DNA from: Pseudodonghicola flavimaris
Lineage (GTDB): Bacteria; Pseudomonadota; Alphaproteobacteria; Rhodobacterales; Rhodobacteraceae
DNA: 64,000 bases
NCBI RefSeq assembly: GCF_030164425.1
Contig: NZ_JASNJD010000005.1
Location: 62,001 to 126,000, forward strand
Direction of reading: 5' to 3'
Both the position numbers and the translations under genes were made by a program. Shown here piece after piece: positions 27,915 through 36,202 of this stretch. The notes below the pieces were generated by a model that saw only the letters and a list, made by a program, of their open reading frames with translations, did no database searches and was not told the DNA's origin. Positions within the stretch are counted from its first letter, which is position 1; each line of letters begins with the position of its first letter.

Positions 27915-30167
27915 ATGACACGCATCCCCTCCAAACAGGAAATCCTCGACTGGATCTCCGCCCACCCCACCCAGTCCTCCAAGCGGGACATCGCCAAGGC
28001 GTTCGGTATCAAGGGGTCGGACCGGATCGACCTGAAACGGGTTCTCAAGGACCTCGAGGCCGAGGGGCATCTGGAAAAGCGCAAGCGCACCTATCGCGAT
28101 CCCGACCGGCTGCCGCCAGTCACCGTGCTGCAGGTCAAGGCCCCCAATCAGGACGGCGACCTGTTCGCCCGGCCGCTGGAATGGCATGGCGAAGGGGTGG
28201 AGCCCATCGTGCTGGTGATTCCGCGCGCCTCCGATCCGGCGCTGGGGGAAGGCGACCGCATCCTCGCCCGCATGACGCTGGTGCATGAGGAGGACCACAA
28301 TTACGAGGCCCGGCTGATCCGCCGCATCGGATCGAACCCGCGCCGCATCCTCGGCATCTTCCGCAAGGGGGCGGAGGGCGGCCGCATCGTGCCGATCGAC
28401 AAATCCGGCAGCACCGAATGGATGGTGCCCGAAGACGCCCGCCAGGGTGCCCGCGACGGCGAGCTGGTCGAGGCAGAACAGTCCGGCCCGAAATCCCGCT
28501 TGGGCCTGCCCCGCGCCCGGATCACCGACCGGCTGGGCGACCCGACCGAGCCCCGCGCGGTCTCGCTGATCGCCATCCACCAGCACGGCATTCCCGACGC
28601 TTTCCCCGACGAGGTGATCGAGGAGGCCGACCGCTGCAAGCCCGCCGGGCTGGTCGGGCGTGAGGATCTGCGCGACCTGCCCCTGATCACCATCGACCCC
28701 AGCGACGCGCGCGATCACGACGACGCCTGCTATGCCCATGCCGACGACGATCCGAAGAACCCCGGCGGCCATGTGATCTGGGTCGCTATCGCCGATGTCG
28801 CCGCCTATGTCCGCCCCGGCAGCGCGCTGGACCGCGAGGCCTGGAAACGCGGCAACTCCACCTATTTCCCCGACCGGGTGGTGCCGATGCTGCCCGACCG
28901 GCTGTCGGGCGATCTCTGTTCGCTGCACGAAGGGGTGCCGCGCGCCTGTCTGGCGGTACGGATGCAGATCGACGCCCATGGCCACAAGGTCGGCCACCGG
29001 TTCGTGCGCGGACTGATGCGCTCGGTCGCGTCGCTGAATTATGCCGAGGTGCAGGAGGCGATCGACGGGGCCCCGAACGACCGCACCGGGCCGCTGCTGG
29101 AGGAAGTGCTCAAGCCCCTCTACGCCGCGCATAACGCCCTGCAGGAGGCCCGCGAACTGCGCCAGCCGCTCGATCTCGACCTGCCGGAACGGCGTATCGT
29201 GCTGAGCGAGGACGGCAAGGTGCAATCGGTCAATTTCCGCGACCGGCTGCAGGCGCACCGGCTGATCGAGGAGTTCATGATCCTCGCCAATGTCGCCGCC
29301 GCCGAAACCCTGATCGCCAAACGCTCGCCGCTGCTGTTCCGGGTGCATGAGGAACCCGCCCCCGACAAGCTGGAGGCGCTGCGCGAAACCGCCCAGGCGG
29401 CGGGCTTCAACCTGGCCAAGGGACAGGTGCTGAAGACCCGGCATCTGAACCTGCTGCTGCATCAGGCCGCCGGCACCGACGATGCCGAGCTGATCAACAT
29501 GTCGACGTTGCGGTCGATGACCCAGGCCTATTACAGCCCGGAGAATTTCGGCCATTTCGGCCTGGCGCTGGCGCATTACGCCCATTTCACCTCGCCGATC
29601 CGGCGCTATGCCGACCTGATCGTGCACCGCGCGCTGATCGCCTCGCACGGGTGGGGCAAGGACGGGCTGAGCGGCGAGGAGATCGAACGGCTGGAGAAGA
29701 CCGCCGAACATATCTCGGAAACCGAGCGGCGCTCGATGATGGCCGAGCGCGACACCACCGACCGGTATCTGGCCGCCTATCTGTCCGAACGGGTCGGCAA
29801 TGAATTCGCCGGCCGGGTCAGCGGCATCGCCCGCTTCGGCGCCTTCGTCAAGCTGGACGAGACCGGCGCCGACGGGCTGATTCCGGTGCGCACCCTGGGC
29901 CGCGAGTTCTTTCATTTCGATGCCGAGGCCGGCACCTTGATGGGATCGGACACCGGGCTGACCATCGCGCTGGGGCAACAGGTGACGGTGCGGCTGACCG
30001 AGGCCACCGCGGTCACCGGCGGGCTGCAGCTGGAACTGCTGTCGCTGGGCGACAAGCCGCTGCCCCGCGGACCGTCACCTGCCTCCCGGCGCGGCGCCCC
30101 CAAACGCAAACTGTCGCGGTCGAAGAAGAAGTCCGACAAGCTCAACCGCAAGCTCCGCCGCCGCTGA
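27915..30167 (+). CDS. rnr: Ribonuclease R
   Basis: This 750-residue processive 3'-to-5' exoribonuclease of the RNB family degrades structured RNA. The N-terminal winged-helix region is residues 1-60 (SKRDIAKAFGIKGSDRIDLK). Cold-shock domains follow. The RNB catalytic core has LPLITIDPSDARDHDDACYA with the metal-binding aspartates. The RNB C-terminal part has YAHFTSPIRRYADLIVHRAL. An S1 domain is around 635-715, and a very basic Arg/Lys tail (SRSKKKSDKLNRKLRRR) closes the protein. All expected parts are present. It stands alone in orientation with the lytic transglycosylase that follows. Confidence 0.96.
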   Translation: MTRIPSKQEILDWISAHPTQSSKRDIAKAFGIKGSDRIDLKRVLKDLEAEGHLEKRKRTYRDPDRLPPVTVLQVKAPNQDGDLFARPLEWHGEGVEPIVLVIPRASDPALGEGDRILARMTLVHEEDHNYEARLIRRIGSNPRRILGIFRKGAEGGRIVPIDKSGSTEWMVPEDARQGARDGELVEAEQSGPKSRLGLPRARITDRLGDPTEPRAVSLIAIHQHGIPDAFPDEVIEEADRCKPAGLVGREDLRDLPLITIDPSDARDHDDACYAHADDDPKNPGGHVIWVAIADVAAYVRPGSALDREAWKRGNSTYFPDRVVPMLPDRLSGDLCSLHEGVPRACLAVRMQIDAHGHKVGHRFVRGLMRSVASLNYAEVQEAIDGAPNDRTGPLLEEVLKPLYAAHNALQEARELRQPLDLDLPERRIVLSEDGKVQSVNFRDRLQAHRLIEEFMILANVAAAETLIAKRSPLLFRVHEEPAPDKLEALRETAQAAGFNLAKGQVLKTRHLNLLLHQAAGTDDAELINMSTLRSMTQAYYSPENFGHFGLALAHYAHFTSPIRRYADLIVHRALIASHGWGKDGLSGEEIERLEKTAEHISETERRSMMAERDTTDRYLAAYLSERVGNEFAGRVSGIARFGAFVKLDETGADGLIPVRTLGREFFHFDAEAGTLMGSDTGLTIALGQQVTVRLTEATAVTGGLQLELLSLGDKPLPRGPSPASRRGAPKRKLSRSKKKSDKLNRKLRRR

Positions 30168-30291
30168 CCCTTCCCCGCCCGCTTCCGGTGCCAAAACGCC
30201 GCTGCCGCTGTCGTGACGCTTTCGTGACCGCCGGTTTCGCGGTATACTGCTGGCAAGAGCAGAAAACCCACGCAAAAGCGGGAACAAAAAC

Positions 30292-31686
30292 ATGCGTATT
30301 TGGTATGGCGCCGCAGCCATCGCCCTGTTGGGCGGTGGGTCAGTTGCAGCACAGGCAGTCGATCATTCCCCCCGTCCGGAAGCGCGCCCCGCCGCCATCC
30401 CCGGTTTCCTTCTGGAAGCGGCCAGCTTCGTCATGGCCGATGAGGAGATGCTGACCCCGAGCGCCCTGTCGCCCCGCACCTCGCTGCGACCTACCCGGCG
30501 CCCCGATCAGCTCTCCCCTCAGATCGCCGGCGCCGAGGACAGCCCGCACATGCCCAGCCCTCAGGAAATCGCCGGCTTCCATCGCTGGGTCGCCCAGTTC
30601 AAGCCCCGCGCCGCGGCACAGGGCATCCACGGCGACACCTTCGACCGGGCCTTTCGCGGCCTGACGCTCGATGCCGATGTGATCCGGCGCGACCGCAACC
30701 AGTCCGAATTCTCCAAACCGATCTGGGCCTATCTCGACAGCGCCGCCTCGGACGTGCGGATCGCAAACGGCAAGGCGGCGCTGGAAAAACACCGCGCCAC
30801 GCTGGACCGGATCGAACGCAAATACGGCGTCGACAAGGAGGTCGTGGTGGCGATCTGGGGGCTGGAAAGCGCCTATGGCAGCTTCCGCGGCAACAACAAC
30901 GTGATCCGGTCGCTGGCGACGCTGGCCTATGAAGGCCGCCGCGCGGCATTTTTCGAAGACCAGCTGGTTGACGCGCTGAAGATCGTGCAGGCCGGCGATA
31001 TCGCCCCCGACAAGATGACCGGCAGCTGGGCCGGCGCCATGGGGCATACCCAGTTCATGCCGTCCTCCTTCCTGGAGCACGCGGTGGATTTCACCGGCGA
31101 CGGCCGCCGCGACATCTGGTCGGACGACCCCAGCGACGCGCTCGCCTCCACCGCCGCCTATCTGGCCCGCTTCGGCTGGACCCGGGGCCAGCCCTGGGGG
31201 GTCGAGGTGCGGCTGCCCAAGGGCTTCGACTACGCGCTGGCGCAGCGCAGCATCACCATGTCCCCGGCCGACTGGGCGCGCCTCGGCGTCACCGGGCTGA
31301 ACGGCGTGCCGGTGCCGGAATACGGCAAGGCGGCGATCCTTCTGCCGGCCGGTGGCCATGGCGCCGCCTTCATGATCTTCGACAATTTCAAGGTGATCGA
31401 ACGCTATAACGCAGCGGATGCCTATGTGATCGGGGTCGGCCATCTGTCCGACCGGATCCGCGGCGCCGGGCCGATCCACAGCGCCTGGCCGCGCAACGAC
31501 CGGCTGCTGAGCTTCGATGAGCGCAAGGAGCTGCAGGAACGGCTGACCCGGGCCGGTTATGACACCCAGCATGTCGATGGCCGCATCGGACCGCTGACGA
31601 TCTCCGCCGTGCGCGCCTATCAGGTTGCGAACGGGCTGCAGGCGGACGGCTACCCCTCGCTCGACCTGCTCAAGCGTCTGCGCTGA
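30292..31686 (+). CDS. Lytic murein transglycosylase (MltB-like) with C-terminal peptidoglycan-binding domain
   Basis: This 464-residue exported protein begins MRIWYGAAAIALLGGGSVAA, a Sec signal without a lipobox, so it is periplasmic rather than a lipoprotein. After a Pro-rich linker, the SLT_2 domain (about 95-395) has the catalytic Glu in AIWGLESAYGSFRGNNN and the supporting MGHTQFMPSSFLEHAVDFTG. Residues 400-464 form a peptidoglycan-binding-1 domain (LQERLTRAGYDTQHVDGRIG). It cleaves glycan strands to 1,6-anhydromuropeptides. The form with a fused binding domain is usual in alphaproteobacteria. Confidence 0.92.
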   Translation: MRIWYGAAAIALLGGGSVAAQAVDHSPRPEARPAAIPGFLLEAASFVMADEEMLTPSALSPRTSLRPTRRPDQLSPQIAGAEDSPHMPSPQEIAGFHRWVAQFKPRAAAQGIHGDTFDRAFRGLTLDADVIRRDRNQSEFSKPIWAYLDSAASDVRIANGKAALEKHRATLDRIERKYGVDKEVVVAIWGLESAYGSFRGNNNVIRSLATLAYEGRRAAFFEDQLVDALKIVQAGDIAPDKMTGSWAGAMGHTQFMPSSFLEHAVDFTGDGRRDIWSDDPSDALASTAAYLARFGWTRGQPWGVEVRLPKGFDYALAQRSITMSPADWARLGVTGLNGVPVPEYGKAAILLPAGGHGAAFMIFDNFKVIERYNAADAYVIGVGHLSDRIRGAGPIHSAWPRNDRLLSFDERKELQERLTRAGYDTQHVDGRIGPLTISAVRAYQVANGLQADGYPSLDLLKRLR

Positions 31687-31718
31687 GCCGGAAACGCGCG
31701 CCCTTCGGGACGCGCGTG

Positions 31719-31750
31719 CCTTCGGCGAGAGTATTTGGACAGAGAAGAAG
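31719..31750. repeat. Dispersed intergenic element, copy 4
   Basis: This copy reads ccttcggcgagagtatttgg followed by acagagaagaag and is the clearest copy of the element in this window. It lies between the lytic transglycosylase and the convergent importer operon. Confidence 0.6.
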
Positions 31751-31822
31751 CCGCCAGGCGGGTTTTCCAGGCAGGTTTTCGACCGGGCCGGGCCTCCGGG
31801 CCCGCACCCTGTTTTTCTCCAA

Positions 31823-33004
31823 TCAGCTCGGCGACATGCCGCGTAGCCGTTCGGAGCGGCGGCGCAGCAGCTCCACCGTGGTCAGAAGCGCGATGGAGAT
31901 CCCCACCAGGATCGTCGCCACCGCCAGAATCGTCGGGCTGATCTGTTCGCGCAGGCCGGTGAACATCTGCCAGGGCAGCGTTTTCTGACCGGCGGACCCG
32001 ACGAAGAGCACCACAACCACCTCGTCAAAGGAGGTGATGAAGGCGAAGAGCCCGCCCGAGATCACCCCCGGCATGATCAGCGGCATCTGCACCCGGAAGA
32101 AGGTGGTGACCGGATCGGCCCCCATATTCGCCGCCGCCCGCGTCAGAGAACGGTCGAAGCCCACCAGCGTTGCCGTCACGGTGATGATGACGAACGGAAT
32201 GCCGAGCGCCGCATGAGCCAGGACAACACCGAAATAGGTGCCCTGCAGGCCGATCCGCGAATAGAAGAAGTACATCCCCGCGGCGGAGATGATCAGCGGC
32301 ACGATCATCGGCGAGATCAGGATCGCCATGATGGCACGACGGAACGGCACATGTTCGGCGCTGAGCCCGATGGCCGCCAGGGTGCCGAAACTGACCGACA
32401 GCAGCGTCGCCACCGGTGCGATCATCACCGAGTTCTTCAGCGCCTGTTGCCAGTCGTTGTTGGTGAAGAAATCGCGGTAATGCTTCAGCGAATAGCCGGC
32501 GGGGTCGAGCCGCAGCATCTCCGGCGTGAAGGTGAAGAAGTTCTCCGCGTTGAAGCTGAGTGGCATCACCACCAGAATCGGGGTGATCAGGAACACCAGG
32601 ATCGCGCCGCAGATCACCCGGAAGGTATAATGCCACAGCACCTGGCCGGGGGTCAGGTAGGGCACTAGCCGCGCCCGGTAGCGGCCCTCGTAGAGCCAGT
32701 AGGTAAACCAGCCGAAGAACCAGCCGAAGGCGCCGCCGACGATTGCCCCGGGCAGCGCGCCGAGCGCGAACCCCGCGACGATGAAGACCAGCGCGATGCC
32801 CCAGCGGGCGGCCTTTTCGCTGGGCACCAGTTTGGTCGCGGCATAGGCCAGCACCCCGAGCAGCACCGCGCCGATCACGATGCCGAGGAGGCCACTGCCC
32901 TGGGCGGTGCCGATGAAGAGCCCGGCAAAGGCGCCGGCGGCGGCCACCACGGGCACGTAGAAGCTGACGGGCTTGCGGGAAATCGGGGTCAGTGCTGCGG
33001 ACAC
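31823..33004 (-). CDS. PotC-like ABC transporter permease with extra N-terminal membrane helices
   Basis: This 393-residue inner-membrane permease is about 120-130 residues longer than PotC. Residues 130-390 are a standard binding-protein-dependent permease domain, with the EAA loop as RAAANMGADPVTTFFRVQMPLI and preceding helices such as AIMAILISPMIVPLII. Residues 13-115 contain about four additional hydrophobic helices, including a Gly-rich one (LPGAIVGGAFGWFFGWFTYW). The GTG start at 33004 is supported by GGAGG seven bases upstream. It is the last gene of the importer operon and pairs with the PotB-like permease 57 bp upstream. Confidence 0.88.
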   Translation of the reverse strand: MSAALTPISRKPVSFYVPVVAAAGAFAGLFIGTAQGSGLLGIVIGAVLLGVLAYAATKLVPSEKAARWGIALVFIVAGFALGALPGAIVGGAFGWFFGWFTYWLYEGRYRARLVPYLTPGQVLWHYTFRVICGAILVFLITPILVVMPLSFNAENFFTFTPEMLRLDPAGYSLKHYRDFFTNNDWQQALKNSVMIAPVATLLSVSFGTLAAIGLSAEHVPFRRAIMAILISPMIVPLIISAAGMYFFYSRIGLQGTYFGVVLAHAALGIPFVIITVTATLVGFDRSLTRAAANMGADPVTTFFRVQMPLIMPGVISGGLFAFITSFDEVVVVLFVGSAGQKTLPWQMFTGLREQISPTILAVATILVGISIALLTTVELLRRRSERLRGMSPS

Positions 33005-33061
33005 GTCACGGCCTCCGGTTCGGTTTTCTTTTTCAGTTCAGAGAGTTGCACTGCCATCGCC

Positions 33062-34615
33062 TTAGCCCAGCTTGACATTGTCGATGCCGACGATCTTGTC
33101 GTAGACCCAGTAGAGCAACAGCACGACACCCAGCAGGATCGATCCCAGCGCCGCCCCGAGCCCCCAGTTGAGCGAGGAGGAGATGTGATAGGCGATCCGG
33201 TTCGAGATGAAGGTCCCGGTGGTACCGCCGACAATCTCGGGCGTGATGTAATAGCCGATCGCCAGGATGAAGACGAGGACGGAGCCGGCGCCGATCCCCG
33301 GCACCGATTGCGGGAAATAGACCCGCCAGAACGCCGTCCAGTTGGTCGCACCCAGCGATTTCGCCGCGCGCAGATAGCTGGGCGGGATCGTCTGCATCAC
33401 CGAGTAGAGCGGCAGGATCATGAAGGGCAGCAGGATGTGAGTCATCGCCACGATGGTGCCGAACTGGTTGTTGATCATCACCAGCCGCGCGTCATCGGCG
33501 ACCAGCCCCAGCCAGACCAGTACATCGTTGATCACCCCCTGCTGCTGCAGCATCACCTTCCAGGCGCTGGTACGGACCAGAAGCGAGGTCCAGAACGGCA
33601 GCAGCACCAGGATCATCAGCAGGTTGGCGGTGCGCGACGGCAGGTTGGCGAGGATCCAGGCCACCGGATAACCGAGAAGGATGCAGGAGGCCGTGATCAC
33701 CAGGCTCATGAACAGGGTACGCTTGAACAGCATCAGATAGATCTGCTGGTTCTCCGGCCGCGGCTCGATTCCGTCGGGGGATTTCTGCAGGTCGATGGCG
33801 TTCAGGAAATAGCCGTTGGTGTATTTCGGCGAGAAGATCTGGATGGTCTCCCAGACCGAGGGGTCGACCCAGGCCTTGTCGGCCTTGGCGAACTGGTCCT
33901 TCAGGCTGACCGTCTCGAACCCCGGCGCGGCGGCGGCAGCGGCGGCGATACGCGCATCGCTGGCGCCCTTGGCGTGACCGGCGGCCATGTCCAGATAGGC
34001 TGCGGTATAGAGGAAATCTTCAAGCTTCTTCTTCGCCGGATCGTCGCCTTCGCCGGTCAGATAGGCGGCCCAGCGATCCCAGGTGCGGGCGGTCAGCGGC
34101 AGCGCGGTGCGATTGGCGTCGCTCTGCATCATCGCCGCCCAGCTGGCCGGATCCTTCCAGCTCGGGTCCAGGGCGATCAGCTGATCGGTGTAGATATCGG
34201 TATCGAACCGGCTGGCCCGGCGCCCGGTCTTGCGGAACAGCGACGACAGCCCGGTTTTCTCGTAGTTCAGACGGGTGCCCAGGCGGGTGTGCAGCTTCTG
34301 CTCCTCCGCCAACACCAGATCGATGTAGAAGGCGTCGTAAAGCGCCTCGCCCGGCGCCGCGCCGCTGGCGGCGTCCCAATCCTGCAGCACCACCACGGTT
34401 TCGGGCAGTGTCTCGGCGACGATGTCGTTTTCCACCGAGCGGAACAGCATGTCCGCGATCGGGGCGATAAAGGTGACCAGCACAAAGATCAGCAGCGGCG
34501 AGATCAGCGCCAGTGCACGCATCTTCTGCATCCGCAGCGCGCGGGCAAGGCTGCGCTTGAGCGGGGTGCCGTCGGCGGCCAGAACCGGGCCGGAGTTTGC
34601 TGCGCTATCGCTCAT
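33062..34615 (-). CDS. PotB-like ABC transporter permease with large inserted domain
   Basis: This 517-residue permease is roughly 200 residues longer than PotB. TM1 is at about 33-57 (ALALISPLLIFVLVTFIAPI). A hydrophilic stretch (about 60-295) follows that should lie in the periplasm, and the remaining helices and EAA loop (LRAAKSLGATNWTAFWRVYF) follow from about 300. The inserted part contains Ala/Lys-rich helical sequence and no motif I recognise. The gene overlaps the DUF1330 gene upstream by four bases. With the ATPase, binding protein and PotC-like permease it makes a complete type I importer of the spermidine/putrescine family; the true substrate is uncertain. Confidence 0.88.
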   Translation of the reverse strand: MSDSAANSGPVLAADGTPLKRSLARALRMQKMRALALISPLLIFVLVTFIAPIADMLFRSVENDIVAETLPETVVVLQDWDAASGAAPGEALYDAFYIDLVLAEEQKLHTRLGTRLNYEKTGLSSLFRKTGRRASRFDTDIYTDQLIALDPSWKDPASWAAMMQSDANRTALPLTARTWDRWAAYLTGEGDDPAKKKLEDFLYTAAYLDMAAGHAKGASDARIAAAAAAAPGFETVSLKDQFAKADKAWVDPSVWETIQIFSPKYTNGYFLNAIDLQKSPDGIEPRPENQQIYLMLFKRTLFMSLVITASCILLGYPVAWILANLPSRTANLLMILVLLPFWTSLLVRTSAWKVMLQQQGVINDVLVWLGLVADDARLVMINNQFGTIVAMTHILLPFMILPLYSVMQTIPPSYLRAAKSLGATNWTAFWRVYFPQSVPGIGAGSVLVFILAIGYYITPEIVGGTTGTFISNRIAYHISSSLNWGLGAALGSILLGVVLLLYWVYDKIVGIDNVKLG

Positions 34616-34905
34616 CCGTCATGACCCTCCACAACCAGAATGACACTGTCGGCGGTGCGGCGCCGGATCTCGGCGACCTCCTGATAGGCCGGGTCGTTAT
34701 AGGCGGCCAGCGCAGCCTCGTAGCTGGGGAATTCAATCACGACGTGGCGCTCAAGAACCTCACCTTCGGGCACAACGCTCTGACCGCCGCGGACGATGAA
34801 CCTGCCGCCCAGACCTTCGAGGATCGGCGTATCGCGCACGACATATTCCTGATAGGCCTCGGGGTCGTTCACGGTGATGTGGCCGATGATGTAACCTTTG
34901 GGCAT
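34612..34905 (-). CDS. DUF1330-family small protein inside the importer operon
   Basis: This 97-residue protein, MPKGYIIGHITVNDPEAYQE then GRFIVRGGQSVVPEGEVLER and VVIEFPSYEAALAAYNDPAY, fits the DUF1330 dimeric alpha/beta-barrel (ferredoxin-like) family. No catalytic role is established for the family; relatives in the same superfamily include monooxygenases and dehalogenases. The ATG at 34905 is preferred over an upstream in-frame start because homology starts at MPKGYI. It overlaps the PotB-like gene by four bases and lies 68 bp behind the binding-protein gene, so it is co-transcribed with the transporter. Confidence 0.82.
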   Translation of the reverse strand: MPKGYIIGHITVNDPEAYQEYVVRDTPILEGLGGRFIVRGGQSVVPEGEVLERHVVIEFPSYEAALAAYNDPAYQEVAEIRRRTADSVILVVEGHDG

Positions 34906-34927
34906 GCTGCCTCCGCCGTCCCTTGGG

Positions 34928-34952
34928 GGATGGGCCCCGAACGGGCCCATCC
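34928..34952 (-). promoter_or_regulatory. Intercistronic hairpin behind the binding-protein gene
   Basis: GGATGGGCCC (34928-34937) and GGGCCCATCC (34943-34952) form a perfect 10-bp stem with loop cgaac. It lies between the binding-protein gene and DUF1330 and has no T-run on the minus strand, so it fits an mRNA-stabilising or partial-termination hairpin that raises binding-protein over permease expression. Confidence 0.6.
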
Positions 34953-34973
34953 GGTTTCGTCAGTCAGCGACGC

Positions 34974-36083
34974 TTACTTGGCCAGCCAGGCCTGGAATTT
35001 GGCGTCGATGTCGTCGCGGTAGTCGGCCCAGAACTCGTAGTTATAGAGCAGCGTGTTCTTGGCGTTTTCCGGATCGGTCGGCATGTGCGGCGCCATGTCG
35101 ATGCCCAGGTCGGCGTGCTGACCCACCAGCGGTGCCGAGGAGAAACGGGCCGGACCGTAGGAGATGTATTTCGCCTGATCCGCCAGACGCTTGGTGTCGG
35201 TGGCGAATTTCACGAAATCCTCGACCCGGGCCAGGTGATCTTCGGACAGGCCGGTCGGGATGATCCAGCCGTCCAGGTCGAACACCTGCATGTCCCACAT
35301 CATCGCCACGGGCTGCTTCTGCTCTTCGATGACCGAGAACAGGCGACCGTTGTAGGTCGAGCCCATGAAGACCTCGCCATCGGCCAGCAGCTGCGGGGTA
35401 TCGGCGCCGGCCGACCACCAGACGACGCTGTCTTTGATGGTGTCGAGCTTGGCCAGGGCCTTTTCCTGACCTTCTTCGGTCGCCAGGACATCATAGATTT
35501 CGTCCTTGGCGACACCGTCGCAGTACAGCGCCCATTCCATGTTGTTGATCGGGCGCTTTTCCAGCGCGCGCTTGCCCGGATATTTCTCCAGGTCGAAGAC
35601 GTCGCAGACAGTGCTCGGGGCGGCGACGCCCTCCGGCACCAGGTCGGTGCGATAGCCGAAGGTGGTGGAATAGACGATCTGCGGGATGAAGCAGTCCGAC
35701 ACGATCAGATCGCCGAAATCTTCCGATGCCGCGGTGCCGTCATCGCCCGGCAGCAGAAGCTCATCGGGGTCGAATTCCATCGCCAGACCTTCGTCGCACA
35801 GACGGATGGCATCAGCGGCGACGACGTCCACCAGGTCCCAGGTGATGTTGCCGGCTTCGTTCATCGCGCGCAGCTTGGCCACCGCTTCGTTCGAGCTTTC
35901 GTCCCAGACGACCTTCACCTCGGGGTGCATGGCGACATAGGGCTCGGCATAGGCGCGGACCTGGGATTTCTGATAGGCGCCGCCCCAGCTGACCAGGGTC
36001 ATTTCATCGGCCATTTCGGCCATCGCCATCGGTGCCAGCAGCGCCGTCGAAGCGGCAAGTGCGGCAAGGGACTTGAGTTTCAT
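34974..36083 (-). CDS. Extracellular solute-binding protein (PotD-like)
   Basis: This 369-residue periplasmic binding protein begins MKLKSLAALAASTALLAPMA, a signal peptide cleaved near AMAE. The mature N-terminus, EMTLVSWGGAYQKSQVRAYA, is the usual start of polyamine/opine-type binding proteins of this family. Further blocks are WDLVDVVAADAIRLCDEGLA and AALYCDGV-type segments; FVKFATDTKRLADQAKYISYGPA is the typical C-terminal PotD-like lobe. It captures the substrate for the adjacent permeases. The substrate is inferred only at class level (polyamine-like cationic or zwitterionic compound). Confidence 0.9.
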   Translation of the reverse strand: MKLKSLAALAASTALLAPMAMAEMADEMTLVSWGGAYQKSQVRAYAEPYVAMHPEVKVVWDESSNEAVAKLRAMNEAGNITWDLVDVVAADAIRLCDEGLAMEFDPDELLLPGDDGTAASEDFGDLIVSDCFIPQIVYSTTFGYRTDLVPEGVAAPSTVCDVFDLEKYPGKRALEKRPINNMEWALYCDGVAKDEIYDVLATEEGQEKALAKLDTIKDSVVWWSAGADTPQLLADGEVFMGSTYNGRLFSVIEEQKQPVAMMWDMQVFDLDGWIIPTGLSEDHLARVEDFVKFATDTKRLADQAKYISYGPARFSSAPLVGQHADLGIDMAPHMPTDPENAKNTLLYNYEFWADYRDDIDAKFQAWLAK

Positions 36084-36137
36084 GATTAGACTCTCCTTGT
36101 AAAATCGCGCGGTTCGGATTCGCGTTTTCTTATGGAT

Positions 36138-36202
36138 CCCCGGTCTGTCTGCCGGGGTTGTGTCACGCTGGGCGCCGGGCGCCTGAGGGCAGCCCTCAGG
36201 CG
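36138..36202 (-). promoter_or_regulatory. Two hairpins between the ATPase and binding-protein genes
   Basis: A strong inverted repeat, CGCCTGAGGG/CCCTCAGGCG centred at 36191 (36180-36202), overlaps the stop codon of the ATPase gene. A second, CCCCGG-tctgtctg-CCGGGG, lies at 36138-36157, before the binding-protein start. Both should fold in the intercistronic mRNA and may separate expression of the two genes. Confidence 0.5.

Noticed and set aside
27876-29978. A 700-codon open frame antisense to rnr
   Set aside because: It lies fully opposite RNase R, has no family motif and shows the Asp/Gly/His/Gln-rich composition of shadow frames in high-GC DNA. Similar long antisense frames over gyrB (14557-16176), dxs (42387-44450) and ade (48565-50364) were dropped for the same reason.
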